A stretch of 64,000 nucleotides of DNA from NCBI RefSeq assembly GCF_014646215.1, contig NZ_BMNA01000003.1, positions 434,001-498,000 of the forward strand. The letters run 5' to 3'. A program made the translations under genes and the position numbers. The DNA is from Nakamurella endophytica (lineage in GTDB: Bacteria; Actinomycetota; Actinomycetes; Mycobacteriales; Nakamurellaceae). Numbering within the stretch: the stretch's first letter is position 1; every line of letters starts with the position of its first letter. The notes beneath the pieces are model-generated. The model saw nothing but the letters and a program-made list of their open reading frames with translations. It searched no databases and was not told the origin of the DNA. This document shows, in pieces, positions 42,349 to 51,343 of the stretch.

Positions 42349-43017
42349 TCAGGGACCGCCGCGCCAGTGGTCGATGCGCCGGTGGTCCGGGGTGAACCCG
42401 TTGCCGACGCCCCACAGCACCGCCTGGGTGCGGCTGGTGACGCCGATCTTGCGGTAGATCGAGCGGATGTAGGACTTGACGGTGTTCGGGCTGAGGAAGG
42501 TCAGCGCCGCCACGTCCGCGTTGCTGCGGCCCTGGGTGATCAGGGCCAGGATCTCCGACTCGCGGTCCGTCAGCCCCTCGCCCCGACCGGGCCAGTTCAG
42601 CCCGCTGGCCACCCGGTTCTGCTTGGGCGGTTCGCTGATGACCTCCTGACCGGCGTGCACCTGCTCCAGCGCCGCGACCAGGTCGCGCGCCGGCAGGGTC
42701 TTGGACAGGTATCCCGAAGCACCCTGGCGTCGCGCCGACTCGATCAGGTCCGGGTGGAAGTTCCACGTGTAGACGACCACACGGCGCGCGGCAGGGTGTC
42801 GCACCAGCACGGCGATCTCGTCACCGTCGGCCTCGGCCTGCGCGAAGGAGTCGTACAGGACGATGTCGACCGCGTCGTGCAGCTCGGTGTTGGCGTCGAT
42901 CTCGGCGACGACGATGCGGTCCCGGTACTGGTCGAACAGGTGGGCGACGCCGGTGAGGACCACGTCGTAGTCGTCGACGAGCGCCACGGTGATCGGCGCG
43001 GGACTACGAGTAGCCAT
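42349..43017 (-). CDS. LuxR/NarL-type response regulator with atypical receiver
   Basis: 222 residues. The N-terminal receiver begins VALVDDYDVVLTGVAHLF with the acidic pair. The usual phospho-Asp strand is DIVLYDSFAQAEADG, and the conserved Lys is in GYLSKTLPARDLV. The segment between is short and the surroundings of the Asp are unusual, so phosphorylation may be altered. The C-terminal LuxR domain is regular (LTDRESEILALITQGRSNADVAALTFLSPNTVKSYIRSIYRKIGV). No histidine kinase is adjacent. It is convergent with the SipW/DUF5305 gene, 22 bases apart. Confidence 0.9.
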   Translation of the reverse strand: MATRSPAPITVALVDDYDVVLTGVAHLFDQYRDRIVVAEIDANTELHDAVDIVLYDSFAQAEADGDEIAVLVRHPAARRVVVYTWNFHPDLIESARRQGASGYLSKTLPARDLVAALEQVHAGQEVISEPPKQNRVASGLNWPGRGEGLTDRESEILALITQGRSNADVAALTFLSPNTVKSYIRSIYRKIGVTSRTQAVLWGVGNGFTPDHRRIDHWRGGP

Positions 43018-43177
43018 GGCCCGACAGTAACCCCCGTAGGGGTGTGGTGCACCAGCCCTAGGGGTACAGAATGGAGCGAGAGGTCGGCATCCCGCCGGCC
43101 CCGACCACACCAGTCACCCGTGGGCCCGCCGCAACGCCCGCGACGTGGCTGGTCAGCCTCACCAAGGAGCGGACACC

Positions 43178-43456
43178 ATGCACATCCTCGGACTCATCAT
43201 CAGCCTGCTGATCATCGGCCTCATCGCCGGTGCGATCGCCCGGCTGCTCGTGCCGGGCAAGCAGAACCTCTCGATCACCGCGACGATCGTGATCGGGGTC
43301 ATCGGATCGTTCGTCGGTGGCTTCCTCGGCTACCTGATCTTCCACAAGGATGCCAACGACGGCTTCTTCCAGCCCTCGGGCATCATCGGCTCGGTGATCG
43401 GGGCGGTCATCGTCCTGCTGCTCTGGATCCGGTTCGGGTCGCGCTCGCGCGTCTGA
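43178..43456 (+). CDS. GlsB/YeaQ/YmgE-family stress-response membrane protein
   Basis: 92 residues forming three hydrophobic helices: LGLIISLLIIGLIAGAIARLLVPG, ITATIVIGVIGSFVGGFLGYL and GIIGSVIGAVIVLLLWIRFG. The Gly-rich pattern is typical of the transglycosylase-associated YeaQ family, induced in stress; the molecular role is not settled. AAGGAG lies eight bases before ATG 43178. Confidence 0.93.
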   Translation: MHILGLIISLLIIGLIAGAIARLLVPGKQNLSITATIVIGVIGSFVGGFLGYLIFHKDANDGFFQPSGIIGSVIGAVIVLLLWIRFGSRSRV

Positions 43457-43517
43457 CCCGGGCGGTGCCGGGCGGCGGCGGTGTCGGGAGCCGCGCCGCA
43501 CCGGGAACGGACCAGCG

Positions 43518-43553
43518 GAACCGGCCGGCCCTCCGGGCCGGCCGGTTCTTTCG
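43518..43553. terminator. Strong hairpin with T-rich tail, probably bidirectional
   Basis: A perfect 14-bp stem (GAACCGGCCGGCCC and its complement) with a 3-base loop, followed by TTTCGTT. It lies between the convergent YeaQ-type gene and the membrane protein gene on the other strand. Confidence 0.85.
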
Positions 43554-43571
43554 TTCCCGGGCCCGCCGGGG

Positions 43572-43991
43572 TCAGCCGGCGACGAGCCAGAGCGCCCAGG
43601 CCAGGTCGACGCTGGCCAGCAGGACCCGTACGGCGTCCGCCCGGAGCAGCCGGCGGTGGGCTTGCGGGTCCCAGCCGCGGGCCAGCCGGCGGTGCTCCGG
43701 CACCGCCGCGAAGGCGGTGACCGCGAGCACCGCGACGAGCAGCAGGCCGGCGACCACGCCGGGCCAGCGCCCCCGCCCGTCGGGCGCCAGGAGCCACCAG
43801 AGCGCGGTGCCGCCCCACGCGGCGAACAGCACGGCGACCAGCGGGGTGATCCGGCGCTGGTGGGCGGCGGCGTACCGGGCCGCCACGTCCGGACCCACCA
43901 GCGCGAACTGCGGGTAGAGCACCAGGTGCACCGTCCACTGGAAGCCGGCGTAGGCCGCGGCCGCCGCCAGGTGGACCGCGGCCGGCGTCAC
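43572..43991 (-). CDS. Hypothetical membrane protein with four helices
   Basis: 139 residues with four hydrophobic segments and the motifs FQWTVHLVLYPQFALVGP and YAAAHQRRITPLVAVLF. The layout recalls small four-helix families such as DUF1772, but I cannot name it with certainty. It starts at GTG 43991, 13 bases after the potassium channel stop on the same strand, so it is probably in that operon. Confidence 0.7.
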   Translation of the reverse strand: MTPAAVHLAAAAAYAGFQWTVHLVLYPQFALVGPDVAARYAAAHQRRITPLVAVLFAAWGGTALWWLLAPDGRGRWPGVVAGLLLVAVLAVTAFAAVPEHRRLARGWDPQAHRRLLRADAVRVLLASVDLAWALWLVAG

Positions 43992-44004
43992 CGCGTCACC
44001 GGCG

Positions 44005-45822
44005 TCACCGGCGGCCGGCGGGCTGTCCCGCCAGCCGCCGGCCGATCCATCCCGACGGCACGTGCCGGCCGTGTACGACGTACTCGACCAGCGAGTCGTC
44101 GGACAGCAGGGCCTCGAAGGCTCGCCGGTCGGCGGGGCGTCCGGCCATCAGGAGCTGGTCCCCGGGGCGCAGCCGGAGGTCGGGGTCCGGGGTGACGGTC
44201 ACCTCGTCACCTCGCCGCACCAGCAGCGCGACCACCCGCAGCGGCCGGTCGCGGTCCTCCGGACTGCGCAGCAGCTCGCCGAGCCGGGCGTCGCCGTCCT
44301 GCAGCCACCGGTGCAGTGCCGGCGCGGCCGCCGGGCTGAGGTCCGTGCGCCACAGCGGCGGCAGCGCCGTGCCGCAGTCGCGGGACAGTCGCTCGATCAA
44401 CCGCCGCGCCCAGTCGTCCCCCTGCGCCGGCATCTCCTGCAGGAACCGCCACAGCAGCGGGGTGGACAGCTGCGCGTACACCTCGTGCGCGATGACCTCG
44501 GTCGGGACCAGCAACGAGTCGACGCCGAGGGCCGCGAACAGCGGCGCGCTCTCCGGCCGGTTCTGCCGGGCGGCCAGGAACAGGTCCGGGTTGCGGCGCC
44601 GGGCCGCCGACAGCAGCGACAGGTTGGTGACGTCGTTGCTCGTCCCCGCCACCAGACCGACCGCGGTGCCCAGGTCCGCGGCGGCCAGCACCGACTCCTC
44701 GGCGCCCGCCGTCCCGTCCTGGACGCCGGCCGGGAGACCGCCCGACCGGTCCGGGTTCCCGGTGGTCTCCACCACGGTGACCTCGAGTCCCTCCGCCTCC
44801 AGGTCCGCGGTCAGCTCGCGACCGAACCGGCCGTAGCCGCACATCACCCACCGGCCCTGCTGCGGCGGATCGGCGCGCGGCGGCAGCTCGGCGCCCGGTC
44901 CGGCCTCCAGCCAGGACAGCAGCTGGTAGGAGGCCGGGGCGCGCAAGGCCAACCGCAGGTGGTCGCCGAACCGGTCGAACGGGTTCACGACGGTCGGGCT
45001 GCCGAAGTCCCGCATGCGGGCGGCGGTGGTGCGCGACAGCGTGCGGGTGATCACGGCCAGCTCCGGCCGCAACAGCGCGGCCGTCATCGCGATGGCCAGG
45101 TTGGCCTCGTCGTCGTCGGTGAGGGCCAGCACGCCGGTGCAGTAGGGATGGTCCAGGCCGGCCAGCCCGAGGTGGTGCGGGTTCCGCGCGTCGGCCGCCA
45201 GGCCCGGGACGCCGACCCGGTAGGCGGCCAGGTCCAGCGCGTCGATGCGGTCCTGGGCCTTGTCCACCACGACGAGCTGCTGGCCGAGCGCGTCGAAGGA
45301 CCGGCCGAGCAGCTCACCGGTCCGGCCGTAGCCGGCCAGCAGCAGGAACGGTTCGCGCAGCCGGGCGACCTGCCGGCTGAACCGCCGCCACGCCAGCGCC
45401 TGCCGGAAGGCGCGGTCCTGCAGCAGGGTCAGCAGCGCACCGATGGCGTAGGCCCAGCCGACCACGGTGAGGTAGATCGTCACGATCACCCAGAGCCGCT
45501 GCGCCGCGGTGAACGCCGCGGGCAGCTCCCCGAAGCCGATCGTGGTGGCGGTGTAGCTCATGAAGTAGAACGCGTCGAAGACGTCCATCGGTGCGGGCCG
45601 GCCGGCGGCGTCCTGGCCCGGCACCAGGGTGAGCCCCACGACGCTCACCGTGAAGATCGTGATCAGGGTGATCAGCGGGACCCGCATGCGCCGCATGAGC
45701 AGGAAGAACGTCGTGGACGTCGCCGAGTCCGGGGCGATCGAGGTGTGCCAGTTGCGCAGCCCGCGGGCGCGCTCGTCGCGGCCGAACAGCTGCTGCCAGA
45801 AGACCCGCAGCACGTGGCGCAT
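44005..45822 (-). CDS. Two-helix potassium channel with tandem RCK (TrkA-N/TrkA-C) domains
   Basis: 605 residues. Two membrane helices (LITLITIFTVSVVGLTLV and LWVIVTIYLTVVGWAYAIGAL) flank a pore loop with the K+ filter TTIGFGELP. Two cytoplasmic Rossmann domains follow: LLLAGYGRTGELLGRSFD and VMCGYGRFGRELTADLEAEG. The C-terminus is a TrkA-C domain (RPLRVVALLVRRGDEV; DPDLRLRPGDQLLMAG). Such channels are gated by nucleotides or ions. The neighbour 45838-46224 lies 15 bases upstream on the same strand and is probably co-transcribed. Confidence 0.92.
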   Translation of the reverse strand: MRHVLRVFWQQLFGRDERARGLRNWHTSIAPDSATSTTFFLLMRRMRVPLITLITIFTVSVVGLTLVPGQDAAGRPAPMDVFDAFYFMSYTATTIGFGELPAAFTAAQRLWVIVTIYLTVVGWAYAIGALLTLLQDRAFRQALAWRRFSRQVARLREPFLLLAGYGRTGELLGRSFDALGQQLVVVDKAQDRIDALDLAAYRVGVPGLAADARNPHHLGLAGLDHPYCTGVLALTDDDEANLAIAMTAALLRPELAVITRTLSRTTAARMRDFGSPTVVNPFDRFGDHLRLALRAPASYQLLSWLEAGPGAELPPRADPPQQGRWVMCGYGRFGRELTADLEAEGLEVTVVETTGNPDRSGGLPAGVQDGTAGAEESVLAAADLGTAVGLVAGTSNDVTNLSLLSAARRRNPDLFLAARQNRPESAPLFAALGVDSLLVPTEVIAHEVYAQLSTPLLWRFLQEMPAQGDDWARRLIERLSRDCGTALPPLWRTDLSPAAAPALHRWLQDGDARLGELLRSPEDRDRPLRVVALLVRRGDEVTVTPDPDLRLRPGDQLLMAGRPADRRAFEALLSDDSLVEYVVHGRHVPSGWIGRRLAGQPAGRR

Positions 45823-45837
45823 GTTGCGGTCCCCGGG

Positions 45838-46224
45838 TCAGCTGCGGCGGAAGGACGCGGTCTCGACGACCAGCAGCACCACCGAGACCAGGTTGGCCAG
45901 CAGCGCGCCGCCGGAGAGCGAGACGACACTGGCCGTCGCGCCTTCCGTCAGGCCGGTGGCCGAGATCTTGGTGGCCCACGCCCAGACCACCGCGGCGCAC
46001 ACCAGCTGCAGGTCCGCCACCAGGCTGGTGGCCAGGTGCACCGCGCCGATCTGCGTCCGGTCGCCGAACTTGAGCACGGTGGTGATCAGGCTGACGACCA
46101 CGGCGGCCAGCAGCTCGTACACGTTGTGCAGCGCGGAGTTCGAGATGTCGCCGATGAAGAACCCGAAGTTGAGCGTGGCGGCCAGCAGCACGAAGAAGCC
46201 GAAGATCACCTTCTCCAGGTTCAC
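45838..46224 (-). CDS. Small membrane protein, DUF6394-like, upstream of the potassium channel
   Basis: 128 residues, about four hydrophobic helices: KVIFGFFVLLAATLNFGFFIGDI, VYELLAAVVVSLITTVL, HLATSLVADLQLVCAAVVWAW and GGALLANLVSVVLLVVET. I associate this sequence with a family that commonly sits beside RCK potassium channels, but its role is unknown. It starts at GTG 46224, and the channel gene follows after 15 bases. Confidence 0.75.
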   Translation of the reverse strand: MNLEKVIFGFFVLLAATLNFGFFIGDISNSALHNVYELLAAVVVSLITTVLKFGDRTQIGAVHLATSLVADLQLVCAAVVWAWATKISATGLTEGATASVVSLSGGALLANLVSVVLLVVETASFRRS

Positions 46225-46327
46225 AGGCCCTCCCGCGCGCCACGGCCCGCCCGGACGCCGGCCGGCCCTCGGGTGCCGACGATAGGCGGTGCCGCCCGCC
46301 GGCGCGCCGCCGGACCGGGGATGGCGG

Positions 46328-46753
46328 CTACTTCTTCCGGGCCCGTGCCGACTCGCGGTTGTTCGCCCGCTGCAGCGCCTCGACCAGCTCGTCCTTGCTC
46401 ATCCGGGACCGGCCGCTCACCCCCAGCCGGGTGGCCAGCTCGTACAGGTGCTTCTTCGACGCGTGCGCGTCCACGCCGCCCGCCGTCGGGGCGTCGGTGC
46501 CGAGGCCGCCCTCGGCGCGATCGTCGGACGGGCCGTACTCCTCCTTGGGCTCCCAGTGGTCGCCGACCTTCTCGTGGGTGTGCTTGACGGCCGCGAAGGC
46601 GACCCGGTGCGCGGCCTGCTCGTCGCCGTCGTAGGTCTCGATCGCCGAGTCGTAGGTCTTGGTGAACGTTGCCTGCGCCTTGGGGTCCGATCGCTGCAGC
46701 GTGCTGGGCAGCTCGTCCTGCTTGGGCTTGCCGCTCTTCGTCGTCTTGGGCAT
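46328..46753 (-). CDS. ChaB-family protein with C-terminal Rho-N/SAP-like domain
   Basis: 141 residues. The first 70 match ChaB (ELPSTLQRSDPKAQATFTKTYDSAIETY; AHRVAFAAVKHTHEKVGDHW). The last 50 look like the short Rho-N/SAP helix-extended-helix fold (HASKKHLYELATRLGVSGRSRMSKDELVEALQRANN), often nucleic-acid-binding. Function is not established; the ChaB name comes from a cation transport gene neighbourhood. ATG 46753 has AGGAGGT upstream. Confidence 0.88.
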   Translation of the reverse strand: MPKTTKSGKPKQDELPSTLQRSDPKAQATFTKTYDSAIETYDGDEQAAHRVAFAAVKHTHEKVGDHWEPKEEYGPSDDRAEGGLGTDAPTAGGVDAHASKKHLYELATRLGVSGRSRMSKDELVEALQRANNRESARARKK

Positions 46754-46855
46754 GTCCCACCTCCTGGCACCAGCGTGGTTCCCGGAGCGCCGGTCCTCAA
46801 CCGGAGACGCCGGGGAACCTGCAACGAACGACCTCGCACCGTCCGTCCACCCGAC

Positions 46856-47524
46856 ATGACGTTGTCCCCTCGCGCCGGGGTTGCCGGCGCAGCGGCTCTC
46901 CTGAACGTCCTGCTGATCGTCGCAGGATGCACACCACCGGCCGCCGAGCCGGACGCGCGGCAGCAAACCACGTCCTGGCAGTCGCTCTCCGGAACGACCT
47001 CGTCGCGCCCCACAGCGGCGCCTACGACGGCTCGACCCGGCGCGATGGCGAGCGCGTCGACGTCGGCCGCAGCGCTCACGCCGTTCACGGTCGGCTCCAC
47101 GGTCGGCTTCGCCATCCGGCCGAGCTTCGTGCCCCATTCCGAGCCGTCGGGCTCCGAGCTCCGCGGCTCACCCGTGGTGATCGGCACCGGACGCCCGGGA
47201 GCCACCGAGCTTCCTGCGCAGGACTTGTACCCCCGCGTGGCGGTCGTGCGGGCCAGGGCCGGCCGGGCGCTGTACGTCACGATCAACGGAAGCAGCAGCT
47301 GTCCGCAGGTGCCGGTGACCCTCGTCGCCACCGACTCGCACACCGTGGTGCTCAGCACGGCCTACCGCGATGGAGTGGACCCCGCTGCGACGCGTGCCCC
47401 GGTCAGTTGCAGCGCCGACGACGCAGCCACCACCTCCCGCGTCGACCTCCCCGATCAGGTCGACCTGCGGGGCCGGCTCACCGTCGTCGTGGACAGGCGG
47501 ACGCTGGTCCTGCCGCCGGCCTGA
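46856..47524 (+). CDS. Putative lipoprotein of unknown function
   Basis: 222 residues with a lipoprotein signal (hydrophobic core and lipobox LLIVAGC), then a Ser/Thr/Pro/Ala-rich linker to about residue 75. A folded part follows with PFTVGSTVGFAIRPSFVPHS, YVTINGSSSCPQVPVTLV and SHTVVLSTAYRDG, containing two conserved-looking cysteines. No family recognised. It diverges from the ChaB gene over 102 bases and converges on the dehydrogenase operon. Confidence 0.7.
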   Translation: MTLSPRAGVAGAAALLNVLLIVAGCTPPAAEPDARQQTTSWQSLSGTTSSRPTAAPTTARPGAMASASTSAAALTPFTVGSTVGFAIRPSFVPHSEPSGSELRGSPVVIGTGRPGATELPAQDLYPRVAVVRARAGRALYVTINGSSSCPQVPVTLVATDSHTVVLSTAYRDGVDPAATRAPVSCSADDAATTSRVDLPDQVDLRGRLTVVVDRRTLVLPPA

Positions 47525-47540
47525 CCCGGGAGGAGCCGGG

Positions 47541-48554
47541 TCAGGACCCGCCGACCGGCACCGTCGTCCCGAGCTCCGCCGAGCGCTGGGCGGCGAGCAC
47601 GATGCGCAGCGTGCGAAGCCCCGCGGCGCCGTCGGACCGCGGTCGGCGGCCGGTGCGGACGCAGTCGAGGAACTCGGCCAGCATCAGCCGATCCAGGTCG
47701 GGACCGTAGTCCTGCCAGCGCTCGTCGCCGGAGTAGACGGCGAGCCGCTCGCCGAACGGGTCGAACTCCACGGCCCCCCGCGAGCCCTCGACCCGCAGCG
47801 TCAGGCCGCCCCACGCCGGGTAGCCCGGCGGCACGCTCCAGCTGCAGTCCAGCACGGCGTGCGTGCCGTCGCCGTAGGTGATGGCGACCAGCCCGCCCGT
47901 CTCGACGTCGACCCGGTCGGCGTGCACGACCCGGTTGGTCCGCGCGTACACCTGCACGGCCGGTGCCGGCACCACCACGTCCAGGAGGTCGGCCAGGTGG
48001 ACGACGTGGTCCATCAGCGCGCCGCCGCCGGCGAGTGCCGCGTCGCCGAACCAGCTGCGGTGGTCGATCGGCGCTCCGCCGTTGTTGGTGCCGGTCGCGG
48101 CGATCACCGTGCCGATCGCGCCGGCCCGTACCGACCGCGTCAGCGACGCGAAGGCCGGGTGGAAGCCGACCGGGTACGCCGTCATCAGCAGCACCCCCGC
48201 CGCGTCGCAGGCCGCGACGAGCGCCTCGGCGTCGGCGAGCGTGGTGGCCAAAGGCTTCTCGCAGAGCACGGCGGCTCCGGCGTGGGCCGCGGCCTCGACC
48301 CACGGCCGGTGCCGGGCGTTCTCGGTGCAGACCACGACGGCGTCCGGGCGCCGCGCCCAGAACTCCTCGGCGGACCCGGCGAGCTCGACACCCAGCGACT
48401 CGGCCATGGCGGCGCCGCGCAGCTCGCCGGCCGGTGCGGTGTCGGCGTCCGGGTCGAGGGCGAGCAGCGACACCCCGGGCCACTCCCGCAGCAGCGCGGC
48501 GTACCCCGCGGCGTGCACGTGCGCGAACGAGACCAGACCGACCCGCAGCGTCAT
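47541..48554 (-). CDS. Gfo/Idh/MocA-family NAD(P)-dependent sugar or inositol dehydrogenase
   Basis: 337 residues. N-terminal Rossmann fold (RVGLVSFAHVHAAGYAALL; DAVVVCTENARHR), the family EKP motif (VLCEKPLATTLADAEAL), and the C-terminal sheet domain with GGGALMDHVVHLADLL. The glycine motif is atypical (SFAHVHA in place of GxGxxG), a known variation in the family. It overlaps the preceding dehydrogenase by four bases and is the last gene of the sugar ABC operon. Confidence 0.9.
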   Translation of the reverse strand: MTLRVGLVSFAHVHAAGYAALLREWPGVSLLALDPDADTAPAGELRGAAMAESLGVELAGSAEEFWARRPDAVVVCTENARHRPWVEAAAHAGAAVLCEKPLATTLADAEALVAACDAAGVLLMTAYPVGFHPAFASLTRSVRAGAIGTVIAATGTNNGGAPIDHRSWFGDAALAGGGALMDHVVHLADLLDVVVPAPAVQVYARTNRVVHADRVDVETGGLVAITYGDGTHAVLDCSWSVPPGYPAWGGLTLRVEGSRGAVEFDPFGERLAVYSGDERWQDYGPDLDRLMLAEFLDCVRTGRRPRSDGAAGLRTLRIVLAAQRSAELGTTVPVGGS

Positions 48555-49555
48555 CCCAGGAACCTCTTCACGTCCACGGCCTCGCCGCGCGCCGCCGACG
48601 CCGTCGCGGCCAGGGCCACGTCCAGCGCCGCGAGGCTGTCCGCCGCCGTCACCCGCGGGGTCGGACCGCCGCGGAAGGCGGCGAGGAACTCGGCCAGCTC
48701 GAACAGGTACGGCGAGAACGCCGGGTCGGCGTCGGGCAGCAGCGCGCCGCGGTGGTCGTCCACCTGGACCGTCTCCCACTGCACCGGATCCCGGCCGCGG
48801 GTGGTGTGCTCGATCAACCCGGCCGAGCCGGCCAGCGACAGCGACGTGGTGAACACCTGGTCCGGTCCGCCCCACCCGCCGGTGAGCTGGGACAGCGTCC
48901 CGTTCTCGTGGCCGAGCACGACGGAGGCGACCTGCTGGCTGCTGAAGTCGCCGCCGGCCACCGAGGCCCACACCGTCTCCACCTCGCCGGCGATCCAGCG
49001 CGCGTAGTCGATGTCGTGGATCATCTGGTCCACGATGACGCCGCCGGACAGGGCCGGGTCGGCGAACCACGGGGCGGCCGGCGCCGCCCCGCGCCGGGTC
49101 AGCCGGAGCACCGCGGGGCTCCCGATCCGACCCGCGTCGACCGCGGCCTTGGCCACCGCGTTCTGCGGGAAGTACCGCACCACCTGCCCGGGGTAGAGCT
49201 GGACGCCCGCCGCGGCGCAGCGCGAGATCATGTCGGCGGCCGCGTCGTGGGTGACGGCCAGCGGTTTCTCGCACACCACGTGCCGGCCGGCGGCCGCCGC
49301 GGCCGCGACCACCGCCGGGTGCTCGTAGGTCGGGACGCAGACGTCGACCACCTGCACCGCGGCCAGCAGGTCGTCCAGCGAGTCGACGGCCCGGCCGCCC
49401 ACCGACGCGGCGACCTCGCCGGCCCGCCCGTCGATCGAGAACACCACGACGTCCAGACCCAACCGGTGCCAGGCGTCGACGTGCACCCGGGAGATGCCGC
49501 CGGCACCCACCACTCCCACGGCGGTGACCTCCGGACCCGATGGCGCCACGGTCAT
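48551..49555 (-). CDS. Gfo/Idh/MocA-family NAD(P)-dependent dehydrogenase
   Basis: 334 residues. Rossmann motif VGVVGAGGISRVHVDAW, EKP motif VVCEKPLAVTHDAA, and catalytic-domain GGVIVDQMIHDIDYARWIAGE with the Asp-His pair typical of inositol and sugar dehydrogenases. Its start overlaps the permease stop by four bases and its stop overlaps the next dehydrogenase. It should oxidise the imported sugar or cyclitol; the exact substrate is not readable. Confidence 0.92.
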   Translation of the reverse strand: MTVAPSGPEVTAVGVVGAGGISRVHVDAWHRLGLDVVVFSIDGRAGEVAASVGGRAVDSLDDLLAAVQVVDVCVPTYEHPAVVAAAAAAGRHVVCEKPLAVTHDAAADMISRCAAAGVQLYPGQVVRYFPQNAVAKAAVDAGRIGSPAVLRLTRRGAAPAAPWFADPALSGGVIVDQMIHDIDYARWIAGEVETVWASVAGGDFSSQQVASVVLGHENGTLSQLTGGWGGPDQVFTTSLSLAGSAGLIEHTTRGRDPVQWETVQVDDHRGALLPDADPAFSPYLFELAEFLAAFRGGPTPRVTAADSLAALDVALAATASAARGEAVDVKRFLG

Positions 49556-50376
49556 CCCTTCACCGCACCTTGCAGCATGCCGCTGATGAACTTGCGCTGG
49601 AACAGCAGGTAGACAACGAAGATCGGCAGGATCACGATCAACGTGCCGGCGCACAGCACCGGGATGTCGCTGGTGTACTGGCCGACGAAGAACCCGAGAC
49701 CGGCCGGCGCCGTCCGGGTCGTCGGGTCCTGCAGCAGGATCAGCACCAGGAGGAACTGGTTCCACGACCACATGAAGAACAGCACGGCCATCGTCGAGAC
49801 GGCCGGGCCGGCCAGCGGCAGCAGCACCCGGGTCAGCACCGTGAACGACCCGGCGCCGTCCAGCTGCGCCGCCTCGACCAGTTCCCGCGGGCTGGTGCGG
49901 AAGTGCGTGCGCATCCAGAAGACCCCGAACGGCAGGAACAGCGCCGACTCGGCGAGGACGACGCCCAGGTACGTGTCGGTGAGCCCGATGCTGCGCAGGT
50001 CGAAGTAGAGCGGCACCACGATGAGCTCGACCGGCAGCGTGAGGCCGAGCAGGAAGAGCCGGAAGAAGAATCCGCCGGCCGGCACCCGCAGCACGGCCAG
50101 GGCGTACCCGGCCAGCGTCGCCAGCACCACCGCCAGCGGCACCACGCAGATGCCGATGATCGCGCTGTTGATCAGCAGCCGGCCGAACGACGCCGCGGTC
50201 CACGCGCGCCGGAAGCTGTCCAGGCTCGGCGACGTCGGGATCGACAGGCCCGCGATCAGGGTGCCCGGCGCGTGCAGCGACGCCAGCAGGATGCTGGCGA
50301 ACGGCACCAGGGTGACCACCGTCATCAGTGCGAGGAGCAGGTACCCGACGACGTTCTCGCCGCGCGTCGCCCTCAT
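49552..50376 (-). CDS. Carbohydrate ABC transporter permease (MalG/CUT1 type)
   Basis: 274 residues with six predicted helices and the EAA-like loop ELVEAAQLDGAGSFTVLTRVLLPLAGPAV characteristic of MalG-type permeases. The C-terminus is VYLLFQRKFISGMLQGAVKG. The ATG overlaps the upstream permease stop by four bases. Confidence 0.94.
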   Translation of the reverse strand: MRATRGENVVGYLLLALMTVVTLVPFASILLASLHAPGTLIAGLSIPTSPSLDSFRRAWTAASFGRLLINSAIIGICVVPLAVVLATLAGYALAVLRVPAGGFFFRLFLLGLTLPVELIVVPLYFDLRSIGLTDTYLGVVLAESALFLPFGVFWMRTHFRTSPRELVEAAQLDGAGSFTVLTRVLLPLAGPAVSTMAVLFFMWSWNQFLLVLILLQDPTTRTAPAGLGFFVGQYTSDIPVLCAGTLIVILPIFVVYLLFQRKFISGMLQGAVKG

Positions 50377-51335
50377 CGCCGGTCCTGCCCGCCGACCAGG
50401 GTGTTGATCACCAGCACCACCAGCAGGATCAGCACGGTCAAGCAGATGGCCAGGGCGGACGCCAGACCGACCTTGCCGTCGGTGAACGCCAGCCGGTACA
50501 CCAGCAGGCCCGGCACCGTGGTGGTGTTGCCGGGGGCGCCGTTGGTGGTCACGTAGACGACGTCGAAACTGGCCAGCGCGGCGATGGTGGTGACGGTCAA
50601 CGCCACGCCGATCTCGCCGCGCAGCGCCGGCAGGGTCACCGAGAAGAACTCCCGCACCGCGCCGGCACCGTCGATCCGGGCGGACTCGAACAGCGCGGTG
50701 TCGATCTTGGCCGCACCGGCCAGGAACAGCATGGTGGTGAGCCCGGTCAGCGTCCAGGTGCCGACCAGGCCCACGGCGACCAGCGCGAGATCGAAGTCGC
50801 CGAGCCAGGCCTGCGTCAGCGACCCGAGACCGACGGCACGCAGCAGCTGGTTCACCGCGCCGTCGTCGGCGTACATCCAGCGCCAGGTGATGCCGACCGC
50901 GACCAGCGGCACGATCTGCGGCAGGAAGAAGATCACCCGGAACGCGGACATGCCGCGCCGCCGGTGCCGGGACAGGATCGCGGTCAGCACCAGGCCGAGC
51001 AGGATCGGCAGCACGGCGAAGAACAGGATGAGCACCAGGGCGTGCAGCACGGACGACCGCAGCAGCGGTTCGGTGAACACCCGCCGGTAGTTGTCGAAGC
51101 CGACCCAGCTGGCCAGCGTGACGCCGTCCCAGGAGAACAGCGAGATCCAGAACGTGTGCAGCGCCGGCAGCAGGACGAACAGCCCGTACAGCAGCACCGC
51201 CGGGGCCAGGTACAGCAGGGCCGACCACTGCCGCCGGTGCAGGCCCGTCCGGCGGCGGGCCGCCGGAGCCGCCACCGACGCGACGCCCTCGTCGAGGACG
51301 GCGGCCTGCGCGGCTCCGGCGTTGCCCGTGGTCAC
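50373..51335 (-). CDS. Carbohydrate ABC transporter permease (MalF/UgpA type)
   Basis: 320 residues with about six helices and the loop LFESARIDGAGAVREFFSVTLPALRGEI typical of MalF-type permeases. A hydrophilic N-terminal tail of about 30 residues precedes the first helix (ALLYLAPAVLLYGLFVLLPALH). GTG 51335 begins eight bases after the binding-protein stop. Confidence 0.93.
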   Translation of the reverse strand: MTTGNAGAAQAAVLDEGVASVAAPAARRRTGLHRRQWSALLYLAPAVLLYGLFVLLPALHTFWISLFSWDGVTLASWVGFDNYRRVFTEPLLRSSVLHALVLILFFAVLPILLGLVLTAILSRHRRRGMSAFRVIFFLPQIVPLVAVGITWRWMYADDGAVNQLLRAVGLGSLTQAWLGDFDLALVAVGLVGTWTLTGLTTMLFLAGAAKIDTALFESARIDGAGAVREFFSVTLPALRGEIGVALTVTTIAALASFDVVYVTTNGAPGNTTTVPGLLVYRLAFTDGKVGLASALAICLTVLILLVVLVINTLVGGQDRR

Positions 51336-51343
51336 CGGGCGGC

